From contig CM071840.1 in NCBI GenBank assembly GCA_036507285.1, positions 55,733,847-55,797,846 on the forward strand: 64,000 nucleotides of DNA. Direction: 5' to 3'. Source of the DNA: Trichosanthes cucumerina (lineage: Eukaryota > Streptophyta > Magnoliopsida > Cucurbitales > Cucurbitaceae). The translations under genes and the position numbers were made by a program. Positions 11,579-23,324 of this stretch are shown here, piece after piece (positions within the stretch are counted from its first letter, which is position 1; each line of letters starts with the position of its first letter). The notes below the pieces were generated by a model, which had not been told where the DNA came from, searched no databases, and saw only the letters and a program-made list of their open reading frames with translations.

Positions 11579-11917
11579 TATGGGTCAATATCATCGTGGA
11601 TGGAGAGAGTACTTATAGTGAGTGGGAGTGGGACCTATGAAAACGAGACCACGATCTCTTCTTTCCATTCACACCGTGAGACGCCTATGATCCGCCTGCT
11701 AGTTTGGCCTGGACCAGACAATCCCTTCGGATGGCCTGATCATGGGAGTCGGATCACCGTGAATTCTCGAAAGGGATACAGTTTCCTAGTTGGTTTTCCG
11801 TCATGGTTCACCCTTTGGTGGCTATTGTTTTGATGGATACTTGGAAACTTAAAGATTGAGGGTGACACTCACAGAATTCGTTAAGAGTTAATGAATTCGA
11901 CCGAACAATGGTAATTG

Positions 11918-12614
11918 TGAAGGGAATGAGAATCCCCACGCAGCGGAAGACGATTGAATCGTCGAGGTATCGTTATGCTACTCAAATTTCATTAAAACGA
12001 TTTAACACTTAAATCTAGGCTAAACGTGCAAGAACGGAAAGGAAAAAACAGTAAGTTGACGTTACTTACTTGTTGAAGACCGTCTTCAAGAACTCCTTTC
12101 CAGTGATTCACGAACTCTTCGTACAACCTCGATCTCTATGAAATCTTCTCTTGAACTTTTCCCACGAACAAGAATGAACACAACCACAAGTCTTCTCGGT
12201 TGTTCTTCTTTTGGAAAGAAGGAAGTGGTGGGACTTTTACTTTGGAGAATAGAGGAGAGTAGAGAGATTTTTAGAGAGAAAAGCTTCTCTTCTTTTTGGT
12301 GAGAATCCAAAAAAATGAGAGAATGGAATAAGAAACCCTTCTTGCAAAGGGTTTAAATAGTGGAAATTGATGGAGTTAAAGTCTCCATATTATTACCACT
12401 TTACTGCAACTATAGGTTATGCAAATCAAATTTGCATAACTATATATTATAAGATATCTCATATCTAATATTACAAATCACATTTGCAATAATTGTGGAT
12501 TTATTAAATTGAATCACATCCAATTTAATTTCTCTCAATTAATATCTCCAATTAGCCCTAATTCAATAATTAGGCTTACCTATAGTTTATTATGAATCTC
12601 ATTCACATTAAACT
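11918..12614 (-). repeat. Copia E 3' LTR, outer part
   Basis: It starts TGAAGGGAATGAGAATCCCC, the reverse complement of the D/F LTR end, and runs to the AAACT target duplication of C1. The rest of the same LTR lies at 25740-26872. Together they give an LTR of about 1.83 kb. Confidence 0.85.
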
Positions 12615-13199
12615 TGTTGGGTTTTATGTCCTAAAACTTGTGGTTTTGTAAACTGAATGTATATTCTATTTCGCAATAAAGTTGTTATTGAAATTTATTC
12701 AGTAAAGGTGTTATTGAATAAAGTGAATTGTATATTGTGTAACCCTAATCCAATAAAGAAACCTTGGCTATAGGATGAATACTTGAACTTTATGTGTAAC
12801 ATAAAAGTGGATCAAGTTCAAGTTATAGCCAGAACAGTCTATAGTATAAGGATAGGGTTGGATACCTTATCCTGGGGACACTATGGACGCGGCCCACTTT
12901 GTAGAGTTCAAACGACGTGATCCTAAATTGTTCATGTGGAGACATGTGAGTGGAGGCGTCCTATGCAATGAGTTTGCAAAAGACAGGACTACAAAATAGT
13001 CACTTAGACTCTAACGGTCGTCCACAAAGTGTTCGTGCTTAAAACCATCCACCAGGTGAAGAGAATTTGATCTTCAAAGTTGAGTTTTCTATCCCTCTGT
13101 TTTTCCAGCTTTGAGCATGCATTTTATTTTACAAAATTGATCAAGTTAGAGTATTCTAGATCCAAAATTGCTTTCGCTTTCTCAATCTTGACTCTTTCT
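12615..13199 (+). repeat. 5' LTR of C1
   Basis: It starts TGTTGGGTTTTATGTCC and ends CTCTTTCT, where the 3' copy has CTCTTTCA. Its first part resembles the long Copia LTRs (GGATAGGGTTGGATACC; GTCTATAGTATAAGGATAG), but it lacks their central block of roughly 1.1-1.3 kb. Confidence 0.9.
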
Positions 13200-13201
13200 A
13201 T

Positions 13202-13213
13202 TGGTATCAGAGC
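13202..13213 (+). other. Primer binding site of C1
   Basis: Perfect TGGTATCAGAGC two bases after the LTR. Confidence 0.9.
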
Positions 13214-14584
13214 AATTTTGAGCACTCAATTTGATCAATTGTGTTCTATGGTGGGTGTTTTTTGAAATACAATTTTTCTGGACATCTAAAGTGTTCTTCT
13301 GGGTTTGGCATTTAAATTGAGCATCAATTCGTGCTTTATTTTCAAATTGCTCAAGTGTGTTTGAGCATTAATGTGTGTAGAATAAGCTGTAAAACTTTCG
13401 GGTCGATCGGAGTTCGGGAAGGGCTTCAATTTGAAGAGAGAAGCAGAAAGGTCTTGAAATCAGAAAATAGAGCAGCTGCTGGTTTTTTATTTTGCTACAG
13501 TAATTTTGCACCAGTTCGCAAATTCTTTTTGAGAAGAAGAAGATGACATCAACAGTTGACTTTGACCAGCGGGTATGTTGACTTTGATCGGTTCAATAGT
13601 TTTTGGACCGGTTCGGCTCGATTTTGGTTTGGTTCGAGTGGTTTTAGACCGGTTCTGACTATTTCGAGGCCGGTTTTTTAATTTTGGAGGTCTGTTTCAT
13701 CAATTGGAGGCCCGGTTCAACCCTTTACGGTCCGGTTCACACATTTACAAGTCGGTTCGACCCAAATTCGAAGTGTTCGAAGTGGTTCGATGTTAATCCT
13801 AGATTATTAATGTAATAATTTAGTAGTTTGCTTGCATTAGATGCCAAAACCAATCCACTTTAGTGTGTTGAATTAATTATGCATTGTGAATGTATGTTTT
13901 TATTAAAATCCCTGATTATATGTGCATAAAGTATGTCATATAGATTTTAAAATCCTACCATAGGAAGCATGCTCCATGCATTGAAAGTATGTTATAAGTG
14001 TTATAATACATTGTATGCATGTTTATTAGGTTTCATAAGAATTAATATAAGTGTTATATTAATTTTTGAATCAAATATTATATGTTTTAATTATAATTAA
14101 TATAAGGGTTATATTAATTAAAAATTAAACATATAATTTCTATGCATTTATTCATGTGATGAATTTGTTATAAATGGATGTTTATTCATGTGTTGAATGA
14201 TGAAACAATTTATAACATAGAAATGCATGTAACCTAAGGTTAATTAATTAGTTTTAAAATGGTTTTAGAACTGGAATTAATTAGACCTGAGGTTATCTAG
14301 TTCTAATAAGATTAGAATTAGCAAACTAATAATTTATAAACTTTGATTAAAGCGGGACTCTGACTAAGGAAGGTTCTGGCTAGGTTGGGGTACTTAAGCT
14401 GACGAAAACGGAACACCCCAACCTGAGAACTTACCTGGGAGTGAATTTAATCTAGAGGTTTATAAATTATCTTTCGTGAGTGGCGTTTATTACATGTTAA
14501 TAAATTGAACTCATAGACCTAGGTTTATTAAATGGTTAATAGACTTAAATAATTTCAGTATAATTGTTATATTGGTAGACGTAG
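13214..14584 (+). other. C1 leader, first part
   Basis: Untranslated region after the primer site. It includes a run of GGTTCG-, GGTTCA- and CCGGTT-type repeats at about 13560-13800 that the other leaders lack, then the AT-rich block they share. It is interrupted by C2 at the target CGTAG (CTTAG on the far side). Confidence 0.75.
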
Positions 14585-15538
14585 TGTTGGGATTTTTGTC
14601 CTAATCTCGTGTTTGTAATATATTGTTTGAAATCAATAAGAGTTATTCATTTCATCACTTTGTGTCTCGCAATATTTATAAATTTTTCCAATAAACTAAG
14701 CTCCAGGGTCATTGAATTTATGAGAGAACTAGAACTTGAACGGCGTGTAGTGGAGACACAGTGAAGATCACGTTCGAGTTAATGACCCGAACGGTCTACA
14801 GTATATGGATAGGGTTGGAGACCTAATCCTGGATACACTGTGGATGCGACCCGCTTTGTATTAGATACAAGCGAGGTGATCGACTTTCGTTCATGTAGTT
14901 GACATGCGAGTGGGGGCATCCTGTGCAATGAGATTGTACAAGACCGGACCGTGATTTATTAGACCTACTAATGTAACACCGTTGACAGTAAGGACTAATA
15001 ACTTCGTAGATGACCATTAGTGACTCGACTTGAATCCTGAGCGTGTTACGGACTCCTGTCTGCGAGGATCTGTTCTTTGACTAGTACGGGTGAGGGTGGT
15101 CACAGTTACTCGCCCAATATGCCTATCTTCTTGCAAGAAGGATTATGATCAAGCTCTCATTTTTTTGATTTTGCATCAAAGAAGAGAAGAGGAATTCTCT
15201 CAATTCTCTCTCAAATCTCCTCCCTCACCAAAACTCAAAAGGTTCCCACAAACCTCCATTCTCCAAAAGAGAACAACCGAGAAGGCATTTTTGTGGTGTT
15301 CAAGACTTTTCGTTGGCGGTGTTCGTTGAATACGAGGAGCACAAAGAGTTCGTGATTTGAAGAAGAATTCTTGAAGAAAGTCTTCAACAAGTAAATTCTA
15401 CTTGCTGTATTTTTTCTTCTTCTTACAAGCATGTTTTGCCTAGATCCAGTGTTAGATCGATTTTAATAAAATCATGTTGCATATTGAAACCACGACGATT
15501 CAATCGTCTTACGCTGCGAGGGATTCTTATTCCCTTCA
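14585..15538 (+). repeat. 5' LTR of C2, internally deleted
   Basis: It starts TGTTGGGATTTTTGTCC and ends CCCTTCA. Compared with D and F, about 850 bp are missing between TATGCCTATCTTC and TTGCAAGAAGG, near 15130. Confidence 0.8.
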
Positions 15539-15540
15539 AT

Positions 15541-15552
15541 TGGTATCAGAGT
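15541..15552 (+). other. Primer binding site of C2
   Basis: TGGTATCAGAGT, two bases after the LTR end; one base from the consensus. Confidence 0.85.
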
Positions 15553-15850
15553 CATTTCGATGGTTCTTCAATTTATGCACTATTTTATTAAAATTTGGTG
15601 GGTATTTTGCCATAATTCATGAGATGAATGTTTTCGTTTGCTTAAATGGATGTTTACGGTTTTTGGCATTTTATATTTACAATTATGTTGATGAGATCAA
15701 TGTAAAGGCCCTTTGTTTTAGGGCAATTTTGTTGTAAATCGAGTCTGTAAGTCGGGGTCGTTCGTAGCAAGAGTTGCTGTGAAGAAATCGAAGCGGAAAC
15801 AGGCGAAATTCGGTGGAAGAACAGCAAAGTGTTTGTTGTTCTGTCGCTGG

Positions 15851-15881
15851 CGTTGAGACGTTGCCCAATGGCGTCTCAACG
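15851..15881 (+). promoter_or_regulatory. Predicted leader hairpin 1 (C2)
   Basis: Perfect 10-bp arms CGTTGAGACG/CGTCTCAACG with an 11-base loop. Confidence 0.65.
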
Positions 15882-17062
15882 TTGTTCTCGCGGGCGAAGG
15901 AGCTGCTGCAAAGTAGCGTTGGTGCTTGGTGGGTGTAAGCGTTACGCGCGCATTGGCGTTGAGAACGAACGCGACTCGGCCAGCTGCGAGCGGAGCGTTG
16001 AAACGTTGCGCGCGTTGAGGAGCGATTACGGCTGACCGATTCTGGCAGAGGTCGGGATCAAGCCAAAGTGGGGCGGTTATTTTCCGGTTTTATTTATTTT
16101 ATTATTTATAAAATGTATTTTATTTATTTATTTTATTATTTTATTAAATAATATTAATATAAATGTTATATTAATGCTATTTAATTAAATAATTGCCCCT
16201 AGGTGCCAAAAATCAGTCCATTTTTGCTATTTAATTATTTTATGCATGAGATGTATATTTTAATTAATTTTTATGTGCATATTGTATGTCATATAGATTT
16301 AAAATCCCACCTTAGGTTAAACATTTCATGCATCATTTTTATATTATAAGAGTTATAATATATAGTATGCATGATAGAATTATATTATAAGAGTTAGAAT
16401 ATAATGTTTGCATGTTTTAATTTATTTAATATAAGTGTTATATTTTTAAATTAAAAGCATGCTCATGCATTTAAGTCATGTGATGAATTATATCATGTTA
16501 TAGTATGTAGTATTATTAATGTGATGGATGATCAAGCACTATAACATAGAAATGCATGCAACCTAAGTTAATTATTAGTTTTAAAGAGTTTAGAACTTGA
16601 ATAATTAGACTTAGGTTTTCTAATTTTCTAATGAGATTAGAAATTTAGGAAATCAAATATAACCTATGAATGGTGACTGATAAGTAACTCTGTCTAAGGA
16701 AGGTTTTGTCTAAAATTTGGGGTATTTAAGTTGACGCATGAACACCCCTACCTGGAAACCGACTTGGGAGTGAATTCGGTCCGGAGATTCTTAGGTTATA
16801 TTCTCGTGAGTGTCGTTAATTAAGTGTTAATTAATTTACTTACATAGACCTAAGTTAATAATGTGATTATAAACTTAGGTTAATACCATATAAGAGTTAT
16901 ATTGGTAGACTTAGGTAAATTTTAGCCGGTTTATCTAGGTCAATCCCTAATAAAAATTAAAGTGTTGAGTGGGAGGAAATAAAGTGTATGAGATACATTT
17001 GAATTTCCAACCACAAATCTCCTTAAGTCCGCACCGTGAGATCCATACTCGGCCTCGTGGCG

Positions 17063-17095
17063 CAAATGGGAGCGTCCCCCTTCGGATGACATTTG
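17063..17095 (+). promoter_or_regulatory. Predicted leader hairpin 2 (C2)
   Basis: Outer arms CAAATG/CATTTG around a CCCCCTTCGGATG core. Confidence 0.6.
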
Positions 17096-17668
17096 TATAG
17101 GCCAATATCATCTGGATGGAGAGAGTACTTATAGTGACTGGGAGCGGGACTTGTGAAAGCGAGACCCACGGTCTCTTCTTTCGATTCACACCGTGAGACA
17201 CCTATGATCGCGCTCGCTAGTTTGGCTGGACGCAGACAATCCGCCGGAGGGCTTGATCATGGAGTCTGAACACCGTGAATTTCAAGAAAGGGATACTGAT
17301 TTCTGGTTGGTTTTCCTTCTTGGTTCACCCTTCGGTGGCTATTGTTTGGACTGATACTTGGAAACTTAAAGATTGAGGGTGACACTCACAGAATTCGTTA
17401 AGTGTTAATGAATTCGACCGAACAATAGTAATTGGACGCCTAATGGAATAAGAGTTATTCTGGGATTAGGGTCTGATCGAGAAAGTCTCGTCCTAAAGGA
17501 GGAGTGTTCTGTTCACCCTTCGGTGGCGGTCATTCTAAACCTTTAGGGTATCATTGCAAAATTTTGAATGACCTAGGGATTATGAAACAATTTTTCTAAA
17601 ACTTGATTGGAATTCAAAAGTTTTTTGCGAGACTAATACAAAGGTTTTTCTTATTTTTTTAGCTAAAA

Positions 17669-18540
17669 ATGTCTAGCGCAATAATAGCTTTACTCGCTTC
17701 GGATAAGTTAGTGGGAGATAATTACCAGAGTAAGAAAAATAACATTAATACAATTTTGGTACAAGACGACATAAAGTTCGTGCTATCTGAGGAGTGTCCT
17801 CAGATGTCGGGCTCGACCGCGTCGAGAAGTGTTCGCGACACGCACGATCATTTGGATCGGGGCCAATGAAAAGGCCAAGGTCTACATAATTGCGGCATAT
17901 GTCCGATGTCTTGGCAAAGAAGCATGAGATGATGGTTTCGCTAAGGAGATCATGGAGTCCTTGCAGAAATGTTCGGGCGCAGCGATCCTTTCAGTCCGAG
18001 CATGACTCGCTCAAATACGTTTTCAATGCACGGATGAAAGAGGGGTCATCTGTCCGTGAACATGTTCTAGACATGATGACCCACTTCCATCTGGTCGAGA
18101 TGAATGGGGCTTCGATCGATGAGTCTAGCCTGAGTCGGATTTTATTTTGGAGACTCTTCCAAGAGTTTCCTTGAGGCCAGAGCAAATGTGTTATGAACAA
18201 AATTAGCTACACTCGACTACCCTCCTCAATAAGCTCTGAATTTCCAATCCTTGAATAGGGTCAAAGAACACGAGGCAAATGTTGCCTCTGAGTCTTATCA
18301 CTGAGGGTTCGACCTGCGGGACGAAACTCTGTTGCTCCTTCACGCCCGAAAGGGAAGAAGAGGATGAAGAGGGGTAAAACTGACCGTGCTGCCACCCACA
18401 AGGGCAAGAAAGTCAAGGAGGTTGCAGAGAAAGGAAAGTGTTTCCACTGCAATATAGGCGATCCTTTGGAAGTTCCAAATTCCTGGTCGAAAGGAAGAAT
18501 CAAGGTAAATGTGATTTACTTGTGTGGTGAAACATGTTTA
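17669..18540 (+). pseudogene. C2 gag (frameshifted)
   Basis: Gag forms the virus-like particle. The first 66 residues (ALLASDKLVGDNYQ, FVLSEECPQM) match the E gag, but the Trp usual in QTWKNN is replaced. The frame shifts near 17870. The middle continues at 17890-18174 (EGSSVREHVLDMMTHF, EMNGASIDESS). The basic C-terminal tail and the start of a zinc knuckle (GKCFHCN) appear at 18364-18450 in a third frame, after which part of the knuckle is lost. At least two frameshifts and a deletion prevent expression. Confidence 0.75.
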
Positions 18541-19407
18541 GTGGAGAGTAGTGACTCTGCTGGATATTGGATTGAGCGCCACTAACCACGTTTGTTCTTC
18601 TTTCGTGGATTGATTCCTAGCGATCATTTGCGAGAGGGTGAGGTGACTCTACGGGTTGGATCCGGGGAGCTTGTCTCTGCTGCAGCGATCGACACAGTGA
18701 AACTAAACTTTGGCGGGAAGTACTTATTATTGGATAATCTGTACATAGTTCCAGGGCTTACTAGAAACCTTGTTTCAATTTCCCGCTTAATAGAACAATG
18801 TATTTCAGTTTCTTTTGAATTTAATAAAGCGTTTATTTCTTTCAAAGGAAATGTTATATGTTCAGCTTCACTCGAAAATAATCTGTATGTTTTGAAACCC
18901 AATTCGGTCAAAAGTGTTTTGAATACTGAATTGTTTAAAACTGCAGAAACACGAACTAAGAAAGCAAAAGTTTCTCCAAAAGAAAATGCTAATCTTTGGC
19001 ATCTTCGGTTAGGCCACATTAATCTCAATAGGATTGAGAAACTAGTGAAGAGTGGACTTCTAAACGAGTTGGAAGAAAACTCTTTGCCGGTGTGTGAGTC
19101 ATGCCTTGAGGGCAAAATGACCAAACGTCCTTTCAGTGGAAAAGGATATAGAGCCAAAGAGCCTCTTGAGTTAGTACATTCTGACCTTTGTGGTCCGATG
19201 AATGTTAAAGCTTGGGGCGGTTATGAGTTCTTTGTGTCTTTCATAGGCGACTACTCCAGATATGGGTATATTTACCTAATGCATAAGAAGTCTGAAACTC
19301 TTGAAAAGTTCAAGGAGTACAAGACTGAGGTTGAGAACCTCTTAGGTAAATCGCTTAAAACACTTCGATCGAATCAAGGTGGAGAGTACATGGACACTGA
19401 ATTCTAG
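18541..19407 (+). pseudogene. C2 protease remnant and integrase N-half
   Basis: The protease active site region near 18565 has lost one base inside the DSG codons, which breaks the frame. The open frame from 18592 then carries the GAG-pre-integrase segment (LNFGGKYLLLDNLYIVPG; LWHLRLGHI; CESCLEGKM, the HHCC zinc part) and the integrase core start (LVHSDLCGPM, first Asp). The second catalytic Asp is replaced: LRSNQGGEY where the C4 copy has LRSDRG. A stop after MDTEF interrupts the core. This integrase would be inactive even if expressed. Confidence 0.8.
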
Positions 19408-20282
19408 GACTATATGATAGAACACGGAATCACGTCCCAACCCTCAACACCTGGTATGCCACAGCAGAATGGTGTATCGGAGAGGAGAAACAGAACCTTG
19501 TTGGACATGGTTCGGTCGATGATGAGTTATGCTCGTCTCCCGATTCTTTTTAGAAGTGCAGCGGTGGAGATGCGCGGTTTATATTTTGAACAACGTTCCT
19601 CGAAGAGTGTTTGTGAAACACCTTTCGAGCTCTGGAGTGGACGTAAAGGCAGTTTACATCACTTCAGGATTTAGGGATGCCCGACCCATGTGTTGGTGTC
19701 AAAGCCGAAAAAGTTGGAACTCCGTTCGAAATTGTGCCTACTCGTAGGTTACCCTAAAGAGACTAGGGGTGGTCTGTCTTACGATCCTAGGGAAAATAGG
19801 GTGCTTGTGTCGACAAACGCCACTTTCCTAGTGGAAGACCACGTCGAGGATCATTTACCAAGGAGTAAAATTGTATTAAATGAAATGGGCGATTACATCG
19901 CCAAGAGTTCTTTGATGGGGCTAGTACGTCAACAAGTGTTGTTGATCTAGCACGTCTAGTCAAATCCGTTCCCAAGAGTTGGGAATCCTCGGACGTAGTG
20001 GGAGGGGCGTGAGACACTTTGATCGCTACATGGGTTTATTGAAACCTCGGTTGTCGCTCCCGATGATGATGTGAGGATCCATTGACCTATGATCGAGGCA
20101 ATGGTTGATGTTGACAAAGACGCAGTGGATTAAAGCTATGGATCAGGAAATGGAGTCTATGTACTTCAATTCTGTATGGGAGCTTGTGGATCAACCAGAT
20201 GGGGTAAAACCTATTGGTTGCAAATGGATCTACAAGCGTAAACGTGGCGTAGATGGGAAGGTGCAGACCTTCATGTTGCAAG
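19408..20282 (+). pseudogene. C2 integrase C-half and RT start
   Basis: The frame after the stop at 19407 continues the integrase (IEHGITSQPSTPG; QQNGVSERRNRTLLDMVRSMM with the catalytic Glu), then shifts at about 19590-19690. The C-terminal part (FVGYPKETRGG-like) follows at 19690-19950. The first conserved RT block (DQEMESMYFNSVWELVDQPDG; GCKWIYKRKRG) lies at 20105-20270. Coding then ends in VQTF and runs straight into 3' LTR sequence, so the RT catalytic centre and RNase H are absent. Confidence 0.75.
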
Positions 20283-20459
20283 CATGTTTAGCCTAGATCT
20301 AAACATATTTTTTCTTCAAGCGTAAATGTATTTTTTCTTCTTCTTACAAGCATGTTTAGCCTAGATCTAGTGTTAGATCGATTTTAATAAAATCATGTTG
20401 CATATTGAAACCACGACGATTCAATCGTCTTCCGCTGCAAGGGATTCTTATTCCCTTCA
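20283..20459 (+). repeat. C2 3' LTR remnant
   Basis: Only the terminal portion of the LTR remains. A segment of about 68 bp containing AGCATGTTTAGCCTAGATCT is present twice (about 20278 and 20347), which suggests a slippage or patch repair at the deletion junction. It ends CCCTTCA and is followed by the CTTAG target copy. Confidence 0.75.
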
Positions 20460-21214
20460 CTTAGGTCATATTGTTTTAGACAGAATATGCCTAATGAAAA
20501 GTATACCCAAGCTTTTTAAAATACTTAGTGGGAGTGAAAAGGTATATATGATATATCAATTTCCTCTTACGCTCTCCGGAAAGTTCACACAGTGAGATTT
20601 ATGCTCGACCTCGTGATGTCAATAGGGCATCCCCATTCGGATGGTGTTTGCATAAATCAAGAGCAAGGTGAATGAAGAAAGTATTTATAGTAAGTGGGAG
20701 AAGGAAGTGTGTCAACACATCCTACGGACTCCTCCATTAGGTTTGACCGTGAGATTTCCATGTTGCGCCTGCAGGTTGCCCGAAGTAGCACCATCCATTC
20801 GGAGGGATGTAACATGGGATTCAGAACAACTCAAACTCCAGAAATGGATAGGGTCTCTTAGTTCCATTCCCAGCTTTATCTCTCCAGTTCGGTAGCATTG
20901 TTGGGGCCGACCTCTGAGGTCTGAAAATTGCGGGTCACACTTACAAGAATTGGTAAGTGTTAGCAAGTTCTTGACCAAAGTAGCGATAACTAGAATGTTA
21001 TAGGAATAAGAGTTATTTCGGTACTAGCATTTAGTCAAGAATGTCTTGGTTCAGTGAAGGAGTTATTGACTGCCCCTCGGTAGCGGTTGCTCTGACTCAC
21101 TGAAGTATCGTTGCAAAAACAATAATGAGTTTATGGGTACATTATTACTTTTGCTAAATTCTTAAATTGGAAAGGTTACAAACAATTCACTAATAGAATT
21201 CATTCTTTTTCAGC
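20460..21214 (+). other. C1 leader, second part
   Basis: C1 leader resumes after C2 and runs to the gag ATG. It has CCATTCGGATGG (CCAT/ATGG arms, near 20633) at the place of the CAAATG hairpin of other copies. Confidence 0.7.
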
Positions 21215-22150
21215 ATGTCGAACTCTTTTATCCAGTTGCTCGCCTTCAATAAACTTAGCGGCGATAATTATGGAACCTGGAAATCAAACTTAAATACGAT
21301 TCTTGTTCTTGATGATCTGAGGTTCGTCTTAACAGAGGAATGTCCTCCCCCTCCCAGCTCAACTGCAAACGGAATTGTTCGGGATGCTTATGACAGATGG
21401 ATTAGGGCTAATGAGAAGGCCCGAGTCTATATCTTAACCAGTATATCTGATGTGTTGTCTAAGAAACATGAGACCATGGTCACCGCGAAGGAGATCATGG
21501 GATCATTACAGGCGATGTTTGGACAACCGTCTTCATCGGTCCATTATGATGCTGTCAAATACGTTTACAACTCCCGTATGAAGAAGGGAGCCTCTGTAAG
21601 AGAACATGTCCTTGAAATGATGACCCACTTCAACGTGGCTGAAGTAAATGGGGCAGTCATAGATGAGAAAAGTTAGGTAACATTTTTTATGGAATCTCTT
21701 CCGAAGAGTTTCCTGCCATTCCGCACAAATGCGGTAATGAATATAATAGAGTATAACCTGACTACTCTCCTCAAAAGGAAAAAAGAAGGAGACAAATGTT
21801 GTCACTTCGAAGAAGTTCCTAAGAGGATCGTCTTGTGGGACCAAGTATGGTCCTTCTTTTACTAAGAATAAGGGTATTCAGAAAAAAAAGAAGAAGGACA
21901 AAGGGAAGGGACAGGCTCCCACACGCAAGGCCAAAGCCACAGGAAAATGTTTCCACTGTGGTGCAGACGGGCATTAAAAGAGGAATTGCCCAAAGTACCT
22001 TGCAGAAAAGAAAGTTGGGAAGGAAAAACAAGGTAAATATGATTTACTTGTTGTTGAAACATGTTTAGTGGAACATGATGATTCCGCCTGGATATTAGAT
22101 TCAGGAGCCACTAACCATGTTTGTTCTTCTTTTCAGAAACTAGTTCTGGC
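21215..22150 (+). pseudogene. C1 gag with zinc knuckle and protease start
   Basis: The 153-residue opening frame is a Copia gag (FNKLSGDNYGTWKSNLNTIL; RWIRANEKARVYILTSISDVL; GASVREHVLEMMTHFNVAEVNG). It ends at a TAG, after which the same frame continues (FFMESLPKSFLPFRTNAVM), so this is a simple nonsense change. Part of the gag C-terminus is deleted around 21775. The zinc knuckle GKCFHCGADGH is broken by a stop right after its His. The protease site (WILDSGATNHVCSSF, near 22090) is intact. Homologous to E gag at 48254-48841. Confidence 0.8.
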
Positions 22151-22164
22151 AAAGAACTTGCAGG

Positions 22165-23315
22165 ATGGGAGATAACTCTCAAGGTTGGAGCAGGAGAGGT
22201 TGTCTCACCAAAGCAATGGGAGCAGTGAAGTTGTTGTTTAGAGATAGATTCGTTTTATTAGAAAATGTACTTTTGGTTCCTGGAATCAAAAGAAATCTTG
22301 TATCTATCTCTTGTTTGCTTGAACATATGTATAAAGTATCTTTTGATCATAATGAAGCGTTCATTTGCAAAAGAGGTGTACGAATATGTTCTGCTAAACT
22401 TGAAAACAACTTATATGTGTTAAGACCAACATAAGTAAAAGCTATTTTGAACACCGAGATGTTTAAAACAGCTGATACTCAAAATAAAAGGCAGAAACTT
22501 TTCCCAGTACCTATCTTTGGCACTTGAGACTAGGCCACATTAATCGCAATAGGATTGGGAGATTGGTCAAGAGTGGTCTCCTAAGTCAGTTAGAGGACAA
22601 CTCTTTACCACCATGTGAGTCCTGTCTCGAAGGAAAAATGACTAAAAGACCTTTTTCTGAAAAAGGTTATAGAGCCAAAGAACCCTTGGAACTCGTGCAT
22701 TCGGATCTTTGTGGTCCTATGAATGTCAAGGCACGAGGGGGGGTATGAATACTTCATCAGTTTCATTGATGATTATTCTAGGTATGACTATCTATACTTC
22801 ATAAGGCAGAGGTTGAGAACACATTAGGTAAAACGATTAAAACACTTTGATCAGATCGAGGTGGAGAGTACATGGATTTGAGATTCCAAGACTATATGAT
22901 AGAACATGGAATTGTAGCCCAACTCTCAGCGCCTGGTACACCTTAACAAAATGGTGTATCTGAGAGGAGAAATAGAACTCTGTTAGACATGGTTCGATCC
23001 ATGATGAGCTATGCTCAGCTGCCTAGTTCGTTTTGGGGATATGCAGTAGAAGCTGTTGTATATATTTTGAACATGGTTCCCTCTAAGAGTGTTTCAGAAA
23101 CACCCTATGAGTTATGGAAAGGGCGTAAAGGAAGTTTACGTCACTTCAGGATTTGGGGATGTCTGACACATGTGTTGTTGTCCAATCCAAAGAAATTGGA
23201 ACATCGTTCAAAATTATGCCTATTCGTAGGATACCCCAAAGAAACAAAAGGTGGTCTGTTTTATGATCCTCAAGAGGACAAGGTGCTTGTGTCGACAAAC
23301 GCCATGTTCTTATAG
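22165..23315 (+). pseudogene. C1 pre-integrase and integrase
   Basis: Successive frames give the pre-integrase block (LLVPGIKRNLVSISCLLEH; SAKLENNLYVLRP), the zinc part (LGHINRNRIGRLV; CESCLEGKM), the first catalytic Asp (LVHSDLCGPMNVKARGG), then a frameshift. About 60 nt of the core are missing near 22800 compared with C2, and an in-frame stop precedes SDRGGEYM. The distal part (22989-23315: MVRSMMSYAQLPSSFWGYAVEAVVY; FVGYPKETKGG) is clean. Product would be non-functional. Confidence 0.8.
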
Positions 23316-23324
23316 GAAGACCAC

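Larger units (their letters stand above)
10045..11917 (+). other. Leader (untranslated) of Copia D
   Basis: This is a long untranslated region between primer binding site and gag. It is closely similar to the F leader at 53945-55980 and the C2 leader at 15553-17668. It holds a GC-rich block near 10340-10530, an AT-rich centre, and hairpin-forming blocks near 11546 and beyond. It ends abruptly in AATTG where Copia E is inserted, so D's gag and pol are not seen after this point. Confidence 0.75.
15553..17668 (+). other. Leader of C2
   Basis: An untranslated region of about 2.1 kb with the same block order as D and F: a GC-rich part with a GTTGAGACG hairpin, an AT-rich middle, then a moderately GC-rich part with TTCG hairpins. 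It ends at the gag start codon. No conserved open frame is present; short frames differ between copies. Confidence 0.8.
14585..20459 (+). mobile_element. Copia C2, nested in C1 leader; 3' part deleted
   Basis: TG..CA ends, with CGTAG at 14580-14584 and CTTAG at 20460-20464, one mismatch apart. It has a 5' LTR (954 bp, internally deleted), primer site, leader, gag, protease, integrase and the start of RT. Pol is then fused to only the last 180 bp or so of the 3' LTR. RT catalytic part, RNase H and most of the 3' LTR are missing. Over about 114 comparable bases the two LTR ends differ at four positions. Confidence 0.85.

Noticed and set aside
11519..11833. 104-codon frame in the D leader
   Set aside because: The same region in F, C2 and E is broken by stops; conservation there is at hairpins, not codons.
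18624..19157. 177-codon frame on the minus strand
   Set aside because: Antisense shadow of the C2 integrase frame, which has recognisable domains.
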